Assembly: GCF_021026375.1 (NCBI RefSeq)
Contig: NZ_JAJNDB010000002.1
Coordinates: 434,001 to 498,000 of the forward strand
Length of the DNA: 64,000 bases
DNA from: Actinomycetospora endophytica
GTDB lineage: Bacteria; Actinomycetota; Actinomycetes; Mycobacteriales; Pseudonocardiaceae
Direction of reading: 5' to 3'
Position 1 is the first letter of the stretch, and each line of letters opens with the position of its first letter. The position numbers and the translations under genes are program-made. A model generated the notes under the pieces. It did no database searches. It was not told the origin of the DNA and saw nothing but the letters and a program-made list of their open reading frames with translations. Shown here piece after piece: positions 35,225 to 42,998 of the stretch.

Positions 35225-35383
35225 GGCCTCGATGTTGCTTGTGGGGCACGCGACAAGTCTTGACCCGGACGATCAGTTCGAACGCCCGTTTTTGTCATCG
35301 CGGCACAGAACCCGTCGGATTATCGTCGGTCGTGTGGCAGGGCCGCCGCTCGTCCGTGGCCCGTCGGAAGGCAGAGGTGGGGT
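35225..35383. promoter_or_regulatory. Divergent promoter region of the hopanoid operon and PucR-type regulator
   Basis: About 160 bp, noticeably richer in A/T than its surroundings (GCCCGTTTTTGTCATCG near 35284-35300; GATTATCG near 35316). A small dyad CTTGT/ACAAG spans 35237-35256. No clear -35/-10 pair can be defined; regulation of hpn by the divergent PucR-like gene is only suggested by position. Confidence 0.35.
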
Positions 35384-36541
35384 TTGACCGAGATCTCCGC
35401 ACCGTCGCTCGAAGCCTTGTCCGCCGCCGTGGGGCGCCGTGTCCCCGAGCTCATGGTGGAGGTGCGCGACGCGCTGGCGGCCCGGGTCCCGGACTACGCG
35501 CACTTCCTCGCGGAGCACGAGCACGAGGTGGCGGCGGGTGTGCGCGCCGTTCTGGGGCGGATCATCTCGCTCACGCACGACGGTTCGATGGACCGTCCGG
35601 GGGAACGCGAGTTCTTCGAGAATCTGGGCCGTTCGCAGTGGCGCGAGGGACGGGACCTGCCCGATCTGCTCGCGGTCTACCAGATCGGCGTCCGGGTGTT
35701 CTGGCACCACGTGTCGGCGGCCGCCCTCGAGGTCGGGCTGGCGCCGGACGCGCTGGCGGCCCTGGCCGAGACGGTGTTCTTCTTCGTCGACCAGCTCTCC
35801 TCGGCCTCGGCACACGGCTACGTGCTCGAGCAGGAGGAGGCCGGGGCGCTGCGCGAGCGTCACCGGGAGGAGCTCGTCGACCTCATGCTCTCGGAGTCCA
35901 CGGACCCGGCCGCGGTCCGCGCGGCGGCCCGGCGCGCCGACTGGCCCGTGCCCGAGAAGGTCTCGGTGGTGCTCGTGGAGCCCGACGACGCCTCCGGGCG
36001 CCGGGCGCTGTCCCGGCTCGACGCCCGCTCGTTGCCGATCCGCCGGCCGCCGCTCGTCGGGGCCGTCGTCCCGAACGGGTCGCGCTCGACCGAACGGGCG
36101 GCGCTCACCGGGCTGCTGCGTGGCGCGCACGCCACCGTCGGCGCCGCGGTCCCTCCCGAGCACCTGGCCCGCAGCCTCGACCTCGCCGAGATCGCCGCGC
36201 GGCTGACGAAGGAACACCTGCTCTCCGACGATCCGGTCTTCGTCGCCGACCACCTCGACGCGATCATCGTCCACCGCGACCGCCGGCTGCTCGACGCGCT
36301 CGGCGACCAGGTCCTCGCGCCGCTGGACGGATCCTCACCGTCGTCGCGCGAGCGGCTGCGCGAGACGCTGCGGTCCTGGCTGCGGCACATGGGCGACCGC
36401 CGGGCGATGGCCGAGGAGCTGCACGTCCACCCGCAGACCGTCCGGTACCGGATGGGTCGGCTGCACGACCTGTTCGGCGACTCGCTCGACGACCCCGCGG
36501 TGCGCGCGCGGCTCATGCTGGCGCTGGCGTGGCGTGAGTAG
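35384..36541 (+). CDS. PucR/CdaR-type helix-turn-helix regulator
   Basis: 385 aa from a TTG start behind GAGGTGGGG. The last 60 residues are the PucR HTH: RETLRSWLRHMGDRRAMAEE, then LHVHPQTVRYRMGRLHDLFG. The N-terminal part (EVRDALAARVPDYAHFLAEH; GRDLPDLLAVYQIGVRVFWHHV) is the helical RsbRD-like sensor domain common in actinomycete members. Divergent from the hopanoid operon, so it is the best local candidate for its regulator. The TAG stop begins palindromic element A2. Confidence 0.85.
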   Translation: MTEISAPSLEALSAAVGRRVPELMVEVRDALAARVPDYAHFLAEHEHEVAAGVRAVLGRIISLTHDGSMDRPGEREFFENLGRSQWREGRDLPDLLAVYQIGVRVFWHHVSAAALEVGLAPDALAALAETVFFFVDQLSSASAHGYVLEQEEAGALRERHREELVDLMLSESTDPAAVRAAARRADWPVPEKVSVVLVEPDDASGRRALSRLDARSLPIRRPPLVGAVVPNGSRSTERAALTGLLRGAHATVGAAVPPEHLARSLDLAEIAARLTKEHLLSDDPVFVADHLDAIIVHRDRRLLDALGDQVLAPLDGSSPSSRERLRETLRSWLRHMGDRRAMAEELHVHPQTVRYRMGRLHDLFGDSLDDPAVRARLMLALAWRE

Positions 36542-36617
36542 GTGCGACTTCGTCGCTTGTGAGCAGTAATTGATGCTGGGGCGTCAATTAGTGCTCACAG
36601 GCGCGGCAGCGCACCTA
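36539..36617. repeat. Palindromic element family A, copy 2
   Basis: Outer arms TAGGTGCG (36539-36546) and CGCACCTA (36610-36617) contain the TAG stops of both convergent genes. Inner arms are 36558-36576 and 36581-36599 (TGTGAGCAGTAATTGATGC against its near complement, 2 mismatches), loop TGGG. No U-tract, so any terminator function would be of the actinobacterial stem-only kind. Confidence 0.85.
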
Positions 36618-37595
36618 ATTCGCGTGCAGCGCCTCGTTCAGCTCGACCTTCGCGCCCTCGGTGCGCGGCAGCGCCTCCACGGCGCCCGTCGTCGAGTTCC
36701 GGCGCAGCAGCAGGCCGGAGCGCCCGGACAGGTCGGCCGCCTTGACCACTGACCCGTCGTCCAACGTCACCCGCGTCCCCGCCGTGACGTAGAGCCCGGC
36801 CTCCACCACGCAGTCGTCGCCGAGCGAGATCCCGATCCCGGCGTTCGCGCCGAGCAGGCAGCGCTCGCCGAGCGAGATGACCTCCTTGCCGCCGCCGGAG
36901 AGCGTGCCCATGATCGACGCGCCGCCGCCCACGTCGGATCCGTCGCCGACGACCACCCCGCCGGAGACCCGCCCCTCGATCATCGAGGCGCCGAGCGTGC
37001 CCGCGTTGAAGTTGACGAAGCCCTCGTGCATCACCGTGGTGCCCTCGGCGAGGTGCGCACCCAGCCGCACCCGGTCGGCGTCGCCGATGCGGACCCCGCT
37101 CGGGATCACGTAGTCGACCATCCGCGGGAACTTGTCCAGCGAGTACACCGTCACCGGCCCGCGGCCCCGCAGCCGCGCCCGGACCCGCTCGAACTCGGGC
37201 ACCGGGCAGGGCCCGTGATTGGTCCACACGACGTTCGCGAGCAGCCCGAACATCCCCGTGAGGTCGACGCCGTGCGGGCGGACCAGGCGGTGCGAGAGCA
37301 GGTGCAGGCGCAGGTAGACGTCGTAGGCGCTCGCGGGCGGCCCGGTCAGGTCGGCGACGGTGCGCACCGCCACGACCTCCACCCCGCGGGCCTCGTCGGT
37401 GCCGAGCGCGTCGACCAGCGACGGCTCCAGCTCCCCGGCCGGGACCACGACGGTGCCCGGCTCCTCGGTCACCGGGTCGGTCCCGGCGAGCTCCGGCAGC
37501 GGGTACCAGGTGTCGAGGACGGTGCCGTCGAGGGCGACGGTCGCGAGGCCGACGCCGATGGCGCGGGTGGGGGTCTGGGCGCTCGGGGTGCTCAT
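36615..37595 (-). CDS. dapD: 2,3,4,5-tetrahydropyridine-2,6-dicarboxylate N-succinyltransferase
   Basis: 326 aa from ATG 37595. Left-handed beta-helix hexapeptide repeats run from about residue 165 ([60 protein letters not shown]), and the N-terminal domain matches the actinobacterial DapD type. Adds succinyl from succinyl-CoA in the DAP pathway. Start lies 8 nt behind TAGGCT, a leaderless pattern. Divergent from dapE. Confidence 0.94.
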   Translation of the reverse strand: MSTPSAQTPTRAIGVGLATVALDGTVLDTWYPLPELAGTDPVTEEPGTVVVPAGELEPSLVDALGTDEARGVEVVAVRTVADLTGPPASAYDVYLRLHLLSHRLVRPHGVDLTGMFGLLANVVWTNHGPCPVPEFERVRARLRGRGPVTVYSLDKFPRMVDYVIPSGVRIGDADRVRLGAHLAEGTTVMHEGFVNFNAGTLGASMIEGRVSGGVVVGDGSDVGGGASIMGTLSGGGKEVISLGERCLLGANAGIGISLGDDCVVEAGLYVTAGTRVTLDDGSVVKAADLSGRSGLLLRRNSTTGAVEALPRTEGAKVELNEALHAN

Positions 37596-37603
37596 CGCCG
37601 ACC

Positions 37604-37627
37604 AGCCTAACGAGGGCCTCCTAGGGT
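37604..37627. promoter_or_regulatory. Back-to-back -10 boxes of dapD (minus) and dapE (plus)
   Basis: Minus-strand TAGGCT occupies 37604-37609 with 8 nt to the dapD ATG; plus-strand TAGGGT occupies 37622-37627 with 8 nt to the dapE GTG. Only 12 bp separate the boxes, so the two promoters must overlap and compete for polymerase. Confidence 0.6.
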
Positions 37628-37635
37628 GGATCGCC

Positions 37636-38706
37636 GTGAGCGCAGACCGGCCCGACCTCGACTTGCACGCCGACCCCGTCGACCTCACCGCGGCGCTGGT
37701 GGACGTCCCCAGCGTCTCCGGGGAGGAGAAGGTGCTCGCCGACGCCGTCGAGACCGCGCTGCGCCGCGAGCCGCACCTCGAGGTGGTCCGCTCCGGGGAG
37801 GCGGTGCTGGCGCGGACCGCGCTCGGGCGGGAGCGCCGCGTGCTGCTCGCCGGGCACCTCGACACCGTCCCGATCGCCGACAACGTGCCCTCCCACCGCG
37901 ACGGCGACCTGCTGTACGGCTGCGGGACCTCCGACATGAAGGCGGGCGTCGCGGTGATGGCCCACCTGACGGCGGCGCTGCGCGAGCCGGCCCACGACGT
38001 CACCCTCGTGCTCTACGACTGCGAGGAGATCGAGGCCGCGCGCAACGGCCTCGGCCGCATCGAGCGGGACCTGCGGCCCTGGCTCGACGCCGACCTGGCG
38101 ATCCTCGGGGAGCCGACGTCGGGCCTGGTCGAGGGCGGATGCCAGGGCACCATGCGCGTCGTCGTCGACCTGCACGGCCGCCGGGCGCACTCCGCGCGCT
38201 CGTGGCTGGGGGAGAACGCGATCCACGCCGCCGCGCCGGTGCTGACCCGCCTGGCGTCCTACGAGCCGCGCTCGGTCGACATCGACGGCTGCCTCTACCG
38301 GGAGGGCCTGCAGGCGGTGCGGATCTCCGGGGGCGTCGCGGGCAACGTCGTACCCGACGAGGCGTCGGTGACGGTCAACTTCCGCTTCGCGCCGGACCGC
38401 ACCCTTCCCGACGCCGAGGCCCACGTCCGGTCGGTGCTCGACGGCTTCGAGCTGCGGGTGACCGACGCGTCCCCGGGCGCGCTCCCGGGGTTGGCCGCGC
38501 CCGCCGCGGCCGAGTTCGTGGCGATCTCCGGTCAGACCCCGGTCGCGAAGTACGGCTGGACCGACGTCTCGCGGTTCTCGGCGCTCGGCATCCCGGCCGT
38601 GAACTTCGGCCCCGGCGACCCGAACCTCGCCCACACCCGCGACGAGCACGTCGACGTCCGGAACATCACCGCGGGTACGGCGACGCTGCGGGGCTATCTG
38701 GAGTAG
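37636..38706 (+). CDS. dapE: Succinyl-diaminopimelate desuccinylase
   Basis: 356 aa from GTG 37636. M20 peptidase metal ligands: His in [10 protein letters not shown], Asp in [10 protein letters not shown], Glu pair in [28 protein letters not shown] and the dimerisation domain with [16 protein letters not shown] follow. Releases succinate from N-succinyl-LL-DAP; cytosolic zinc enzyme. Works with dapC (19.1 kb) and dapD. Confidence 0.94.
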   Translation: MSADRPDLDLHADPVDLTAALVDVPSVSGEEKVLADAVETALRREPHLEVVRSGEAVLARTALGRERRVLLAGHLDTVPIADNVPSHRDGDLLYGCGTSDMKAGVAVMAHLTAALREPAHDVTLVLYDCEEIEAARNGLGRIERDLRPWLDADLAILGEPTSGLVEGGCQGTMRVVVDLHGRRAHSARSWLGENAIHAAAPVLTRLASYEPRSVDIDGCLYREGLQAVRISGGVAGNVVPDEASVTVNFRFAPDRTLPDAEAHVRSVLDGFELRVTDASPGALPGLAAPAAAEFVAISGQTPVAKYGWTDVSRFSALGIPAVNFGPGDPNLAHTRDEHVDVRNITAGTATLRGYLE

Positions 38707-38716
38707 TGCCCGGACG

Positions 38717-38766
38717 CACGAACGGCGCGTTCGTCACTCGTGATGGTGACGAGAGTGCCGTTCGTG
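38717..38766. repeat. Nested inverted repeat downstream of dapE (family F)
   Basis: Outer arms CACGAACGGC (38717-38726) / GCCGTTCGTG (38757-38766); inner arms TCGTCAC/GTGACGA nested inside. It lies 11 bp past the dapE stop; probable terminator. No second copy is seen in the window. Confidence 0.55.
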
Positions 38767-38854
38767 GGTTCGGTGGGGGGTGACCCACACGACGTCCGGG
38801 TCAACTCCCGGTGACCGGTACGCGACCGCGGGACGCGCCACGATCGGGCGTCCC

Positions 38855-38860
38855 TACGCT
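38855..38860 (+). promoter_or_regulatory. -10 box TACGCT, leaderless start of LOG gene
   Basis: TACGCT, 7 nt, then ATG at 38868; decides this start over the in-frame GTG/ATG options further upstream. Confidence 0.55.
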
Positions 38861-38867
38861 GGCGGAC

Positions 38868-39677
38868 ATGACCGGGCCCCACTCCACCGATCCGCTGAAG
38901 GCGGAAGACCTGACGACGCCGCGTCCGACGACCATCGACAAGCGGCGTCCCGAGCACCGGGACCCGGCCCGGCTGTCGTCGACCACCGACCAGCGCCTGC
39001 TCGACTCGCGCGGACCCGTCGACTGGGTCCACTCCGACGCCTGGCGCCTGCAGCGCATCCAGGCGGAGTTCATCGAGGGCTTCAGCGTGCTCGCCGAGAT
39101 CCCGCGGGCCGTCACCGTCTTCGGGTCGGCCCGCACGCCGGAGGATCACCCGGACTACGCGACCGGCATGGCCCTCGGCCGGGCACTGGCCGACGCCGGC
39201 TACGCGGTGATCACCGGCGGCGGGCCGGGGATCATGGAGGCCGCGAACCGGGGGTGCGCCGAGGCGGGCGGACTCTCGGTCGGTCTGGGGATCGAGCTGC
39301 CGTTCGAGCAGGGCCTCAACCCGTGGGTCGACCTCGGCGTCGGGTTCCGCTACTTCTTCGCCCGCAAGACGATGTTCGTGAAGTACGCGCAGGCCTTCGT
39401 GTGCCTGCCCGGCGGGTTCGGCACCCTCGACGAGCTCTTCGAGGCCCTCGTGCTGGTCCAGACCGGCAAGGTGACCCGGTTCCCCGTCGTGCTGCTCGGC
39501 TCGAGGTACTGGGGCGGGCTCGTCGACTGGCTGCGGACCACCGCGCTCGAGCACGGCGTCATCAGCCCGAAGGACGTGGACCTGTTCACCGTCACCGACG
39601 ACGTTGACGATGTCGTCGCCATCGTCGAGAAGGGCTTCCAGGAGCTGGTCGAGGACCCGGGGCCGGTCGAGCCGTGA
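38868..39677 (+). CDS. LOG family protein (TIGR00730), probable cytokinin riboside 5'-monophosphate phosphoribohydrolase-like
   Basis: 269 aa. Carries GGGPGIMEAANRGCAEAGG and PGGFGTLDELFEALVLVQTG, the GGGxGxMG-like and PGGxGTxxE motifs of lysine-decarboxylase-like/LOG proteins that release adenine or cytokinin base from the 5'-monophosphate. The N-terminal 60 residues (HRDPARLSSTTDQRLLDSRG and on) are longer than plant LOG. Followed with a 4-nt overlap by a second LOG-family gene. The physiological substrate in this organism is not known. Confidence 0.88.
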   Translation: MTGPHSTDPLKAEDLTTPRPTTIDKRRPEHRDPARLSSTTDQRLLDSRGPVDWVHSDAWRLQRIQAEFIEGFSVLAEIPRAVTVFGSARTPEDHPDYATGMALGRALADAGYAVITGGGPGIMEAANRGCAEAGGLSVGLGIELPFEQGLNPWVDLGVGFRYFFARKTMFVKYAQAFVCLPGGFGTLDELFEALVLVQTGKVTRFPVVLLGSRYWGGLVDWLRTTALEHGVISPKDVDLFTVTDDVDDVVAIVEKGFQELVEDPGPVEP

Positions 39678-40225
39678 GCCTCGCGGTCTGCGTGTTCTGC
39701 GCGTCCGGGCCGGTCGCGCCGGAGCACCTCGCGCTCGCCCGGGACCTCGGTGCCGGGATCGCCGCCCGCGGCTGGACGCTGGTCTCGGGTGGCGGTCGGG
39801 TCGGGATGATGGGCGAGGTCGCGCGAGCCGCCCGCGACGGCGGCGCGCACACCCTCGGCGTGATCCCCTCGGACCTGGTGCACCGCGAGGTCGCCGACGA
39901 CGAGTCCGACGAGCTCCTCGTCGTCGACGGCATGCGGGAGCGCAAGGCGGCCATGGACGCCCGCTGCGACGCCGTCGTCGCCCTGCCCGGCGGCCTCGGC
40001 ACGCTCGAGGAGCTCTTCGAGGCCTGGACCTCGCGGGTGCTGGGCATGCACGCCAAGCCGGTCGTGCTCTGCGACCCGAACGGGCACTACGACCCGCTGC
40101 TCGCCTGGCTCGACGGCCTCACCGGGACCGGCTTCCTCTCGTCCGGCTCGCTGGGGGCGCTGACCCGCACGACGACGGCGGGTGCCGCGCTGGACGCCGT
40201 CGCCGGCGCCCTGCTCCCGTCGTGA
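39674..40225 (+). CDS. Second LOG family protein (TIGR00730)
   Basis: 183 aa, GTG start overlapping the stop of the first LOG gene. This is the short LOG form: VFCASGPVAPEHLALARDLG, SGGGRVGMMGEVARAARDGG, VDGMRERKAAMDARCDAVVA, LPGGLGTLEELFE. The PGGxGTxxE motif is complete. It closely resembles plant-type LOG in size, and is the counterpart of the mycobacterial enzyme. Followed 16 nt later by gpgS. Confidence 0.88.
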   Translation: MSLAVCVFCASGPVAPEHLALARDLGAGIAARGWTLVSGGGRVGMMGEVARAARDGGAHTLGVIPSDLVHREVADDESDELLVVDGMRERKAAMDARCDAVVALPGGLGTLEELFEAWTSRVLGMHAKPVVLCDPNGHYDPLLAWLDGLTGTGFLSSGSLGALTRTTTAGAALDAVAGALLPS

Positions 40226-40241
40226 CCGCGTCCCCGTCCTG

Positions 40242-41174
40242 ATGTCGGCCCACGAGCCCTGGTTCTCCGCCCGGACGTGGACCGAGCCGCCGTGGACACC
40301 CGCGGACCTCGTCGCCGCGAAGGCCGGCCGGACCGTCTCGGTGGTGCTGCCCGCGCTCGACGAGGAGGCGACCGTCGCCGGCGTCGTCGGGGCGGTGGTG
40401 CCGCTGGTGGGGACGGTGGTGGACGAGGTCGTCGTCGTCGACTCCGGCTCCACCGACGACACCATGGCGGTCGCGCACGCCGCTGGGGCCCGGGTGATCA
40501 CCCGCGAGGAGGCGCTGCCGGGCGTGGCGGTGCGGCCCGGCAAGGGCGAGGTGCTGTGGCGCGGGCTCGCGGCGACGACCGGTGACCTGGTCGTCTACCT
40601 CGACTCCGACCTCGTCGACGTGGACGAGCGGTTCGTGACCTCGCTGCTCGGGCCGCTGCTGACGGTGCCCGGCGTCGAGCTGGTGAAGGGCTTCTACCAC
40701 CGGCCGCTGCGCCTCTCGGAGCACGACGTGCTGGCGACCGGCGGCGGCCGGGTGACCGAGCTCGTCGCCCGACCGGCGCTGGCCGCGCTGCGCCCCGAGC
40801 TCGCCGGGATCGTCCAGCCGCTGGGCGGGGAGTACGCCGGGACCCGGGAGCTGCTGGAGTCGCTGCCGTTCGCGGCCGGGTACGGGGTCGAGCTCGGGCT
40901 GCTGCTCGACACCCACCGGACCCGGGGCCTCGGCGCGATCGCGCAGGTCGATCTCGGCGTCCGCAAGCACCGCCACCGCAGCCTGCGGGCGCTGGGGGTC
41001 ACCGCGGCGGAGGTCCTCGACGTGGCGCTGCGTCGCTGCTCGGGTCTCGACGACGGGCCGCGGCCGCTGACGCAGTTCGTGCCGGTCGCCGGGCAGTGGC
41101 TGCCCGAGGTCCACGACGTGGCCACGGGGGACCGGCCGCCGATCCGCGAGCCGGCCCGCGCCGACCCGCCCTGA
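40242..41174 (+). CDS. gpgS: Glucosyl-3-phosphoglycerate synthase
   Basis: 310 aa from ATG 40242 (MSAHEPWFSARTW). GT2-type N-terminus VSVVLPALDEEATVAGVVGA, VVVDSGSTDDTMAVA, and the metal motif YLDSDLVDVDERF; VKGFYHRPL and QPLGGEYAGTRELLESLPFA, then GYGVELGLLLDT, are GpgS-specific. Transfers glucose to 3-phosphoglycerate, the first step towards methylglucose lipopolysaccharide or glucosylglycerate. Gene order LOG-gpgS-DivIVA-like-tag is conserved with mycobacteria. Confidence 0.92.
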   Translation: MSAHEPWFSARTWTEPPWTPADLVAAKAGRTVSVVLPALDEEATVAGVVGAVVPLVGTVVDEVVVVDSGSTDDTMAVAHAAGARVITREEALPGVAVRPGKGEVLWRGLAATTGDLVVYLDSDLVDVDERFVTSLLGPLLTVPGVELVKGFYHRPLRLSEHDVLATGGGRVTELVARPALAALRPELAGIVQPLGGEYAGTRELLESLPFAAGYGVELGLLLDTHRTRGLGAIAQVDLGVRKHRHRSLRALGVTAAEVLDVALRRCSGLDDGPRPLTQFVPVAGQWLPEVHDVATGDRPPIREPARADPP

Positions 41175-41210
41175 CGGCCGCTGTCGGTGGGTCGTGCCAC
41201 GATCCACCCC

Positions 41211-41651
41211 ATGGGCAGTGCGCTGGTCTACGTCCTCGTCGTCGGGGTGGTCGCGGCCGTGATCTACGCGGCGACGGCGCTGCTCGCCGGCCGGGGCGAG
41301 GAGCTCGAGCCGATGCCGCCCGGCGCCACGCCGACGCGGCTGCCCGCGCGCGACCTCACCGGGGCCGATCTGCGCGAACTGCGGTTCCAGCAGTCGTTCC
41401 GCGGATACCGGATGAGCGAGGTGGACTGGGCTCTCGACCGGCTGGCGGCCGAGGTGGACACGCTGCGGGCGCGGCTGGCGGTGCACGAGAGCCTGCCGCC
41501 GCCCGCGGGGGAGGAGCCGGAGGCGCTCACCGACGTCGCGTACCCGCGCCCCGCGGTGCCGGAGGAGGACCCCACGCCCACCGACCCGACCGCCGGCGTG
41601 CCGTCCGGCTCCGCGTCCACCACGAAGGGCACCACCCATGGCCACCCGTGA
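41211..41651 (+). CDS. Small membrane-anchored DivIVA-domain protein
   Basis: 146 aa from ATG 41211. One N-terminal membrane helix (LVYVLVVGVVAAVIYAATALLAG), then LPARDLTGADLRELRFQQSF and RGYRMSEVDWALDRLAAEVD, with TLRARLAV, a DivIVA-type short coiled coil. C-terminal Pro/Glu/Thr-rich tail is probably disordered. May sense membrane curvature or help organise cell-envelope proteins; exact role unknown. Overlaps the next gene by 14 nt. Confidence 0.78.
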   Translation: MGSALVYVLVVGVVAAVIYAATALLAGRGEELEPMPPGATPTRLPARDLTGADLRELRFQQSFRGYRMSEVDWALDRLAAEVDTLRARLAVHESLPPPAGEEPEALTDVAYPRPAVPEEDPTPTDPTAGVPSGSASTTKGTTHGHP

Positions 41652-42099
41652 CATCACCGTCGGCGTCGACGTCGACGCCCCCGGGGACCAGGTCTGGAAG
41701 GCGGTGACCGACTGGGAGGCCCAGGGCGAGTGGATGCTCGGCACCGACGTCCGCGTGACGCACGGGGACGGCGTCGGCATCGGCTCCGAGCTCGCGGCCA
41801 CCACGGGGATCGGGCCGCTCGGCGTCACCGACACCATGCGGATCGTCGGCTGGGACCCGCCGCACCGGGCCACCGTCGTGCACACCGGCTCCTTCGTCCG
41901 CGGCTCCGGGACCTTCACGGTGATCGACCGCGGTCCGGGTGCGTCCCGGTTCGAGTGGGGCGAGCGGCTGGACCTCCCGCTCGGGCTGCTCGGCGCGCTG
42001 GGCTGGACCGTGGTCTCCCCGCTGTTCCGGCTCGGGCTCGCGGTGTCCCTGCGCCGCCTCGCCCGGCGCTGCTCCGCCGAGGCGGCGGGGACGCGATGA
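41638..42099 (+). CDS. SRPBCC/START-like family protein
   Basis: 153 aa. The helix-grip fold is suggested by the start ITVGVDVDAPGDQVWKAVTD, WEAQGEWMLGTDV, GSELAATTGIGPLGVTDTMR, and the terminal amphipathic helix SPLFRLGLAVSLRRLARRCS. Family members bind hydrophobic ligands; none can be named here. Stop overlaps tag start by 4 nt. Confidence 0.82.
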   Translation: MATRDITVGVDVDAPGDQVWKAVTDWEAQGEWMLGTDVRVTHGDGVGIGSELAATTGIGPLGVTDTMRIVGWDPPHRATVVHTGSFVRGSGTFTVIDRGPGASRFEWGERLDLPLGLLGALGWTVVSPLFRLGLAVSLRRLARRCSAEAAGTR

Positions 42100-42680
42100 C
42101 CGGGGCGATCGTCGGCGAGGACGGCGTCGGCCGCTGCCCGTGGGGCGCCTCGGACCCGCTGCTGCGCGAGTATCACGACTCCGAGTGGGGCAACGAGCTC
42201 CACGGCCGCGACGCGCTCTACGAGCGGCTGAGCCTCGAGGCGTTCCAGTCCGGCCTGTCGTGGCTGATCATCCTGCGCAAGCGGCCGGCGTTCCGGGAGG
42301 CGTTCGCGGGGTTCGACGCCGACAAGGTCGCGGCGTTCGGCGACGACGACGTCGAGCGTCTGCTCGCCGACGCGGGGATCGTCCGCAACCGGCAGAAGAT
42401 CGACGCGGCGATCGCGAACGCCCGCGCGATCCTGCGCGTGGAGGAGGAGGGCCCCGGGCTGGACGCGCTGCTGTGGTCGTTCGCGCCCGACCCGCCGCCC
42501 GCCCCGCCGGAGGCGCTCGAGGACGTCAACGCCACGACGCCCGCGTCGACCGCGATGGCGAAGGAGCTCCGCGGGCGTGGGCTGCGCTTCGTCGGCCCGA
42601 CCACCGCGCACGCGCTGATGCAGGCCACCGGGATGGTCGACGAGCACCTCGCGGGATGTTTCCGCAGCGCTCGATCCTGA
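42096..42680 (+). CDS. tag: DNA-3-methyladenine glycosylase I
   Basis: 194 aa from ATG 42096 overlapping the previous stop. RCPWGASDPLLREYHDSEWG is the Tag opening, with zinc/lesion-pocket residues in YERLSLEAFQSGLSWLIILRK and AFREAFAGFD; then IVRNRQKIDAAIANARAIL and RFVGPTTAHALMQATGMVDE, followed by H. The zinc-binding ligands Cys (near 12) and His in YHDSEWG are present. Removes 3-methyladenine from alkylated DNA. Confidence 0.92.
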   Translation: MTGAIVGEDGVGRCPWGASDPLLREYHDSEWGNELHGRDALYERLSLEAFQSGLSWLIILRKRPAFREAFAGFDADKVAAFGDDDVERLLADAGIVRNRQKIDAAIANARAILRVEEEGPGLDALLWSFAPDPPPAPPEALEDVNATTPASTAMAKELRGRGLRFVGPTTAHALMQATGMVDEHLAGCFRSARS

Positions 42681-42826
42681 CCGCCCGACCACCCCGCCAC
42701 GCCCGATGATCGCTCCGGTGTCGTGCCCGGCGGGCTGATGGGGAAGAATCATCGTGCGGCGCGCGACGCCTACCGCTGGTGGCGCCGGTCCGTCGCCGCC
42801 GAGGACCGTGTGGAGGGAGTACGACT

Positions 42827-42994
42827 ATGGCGGCCATGAAGCCCCGGACCGGTGACGGTCCCCTCGAGGTCACCAAGGAGGGGCGCGGCATCGTGATGCG
42901 CGTGCCGCTCGAGGGTGGGGGCAGGCTCGTCGTGGAGATGACCGCCGACGAGGCGAGTGACCTGCGGGAGGCGCTCACCGGCGTCGCGCCCTGA
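42827..42994 (+). CDS. DUF3117 small protein
   Basis: 55 aa, ATG preceded by GGAGGGAG. MAAMKPRTGDGPLEVTKEGR, followed by GIVMRVPLEGGGRLVVEMTA and the ending DEASDLREALTGV, is nearly the whole DUF3117 family, a very conserved actinobacterial mini-protein of unknown function (counterpart of Rv1211 by memory). Its start is decided by the ribosome site; an open frame 48 nt upstream lacks one. Confidence 0.88.
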   Translation: MAAMKPRTGDGPLEVTKEGRGIVMRVPLEGGGRLVVEMTADEASDLREALTGVAP

Positions 42995-42998
42995 TCAG

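Noticed and set aside
35225..35383. A riboswitch or sigma-specific promoter for the hopanoid operon
   Set aside because: The region is A/T-enriched but no known riboswitch core or clear -35/-10 pair could be identified by eye.
42706..42755. CGATGAT/ATCATCG inverted repeat upstream of DUF3117 as another family-B element
   Set aside because: Only 7-bp arms with a 36-nt loop and no shared internal sequence; too weak to group with the others.
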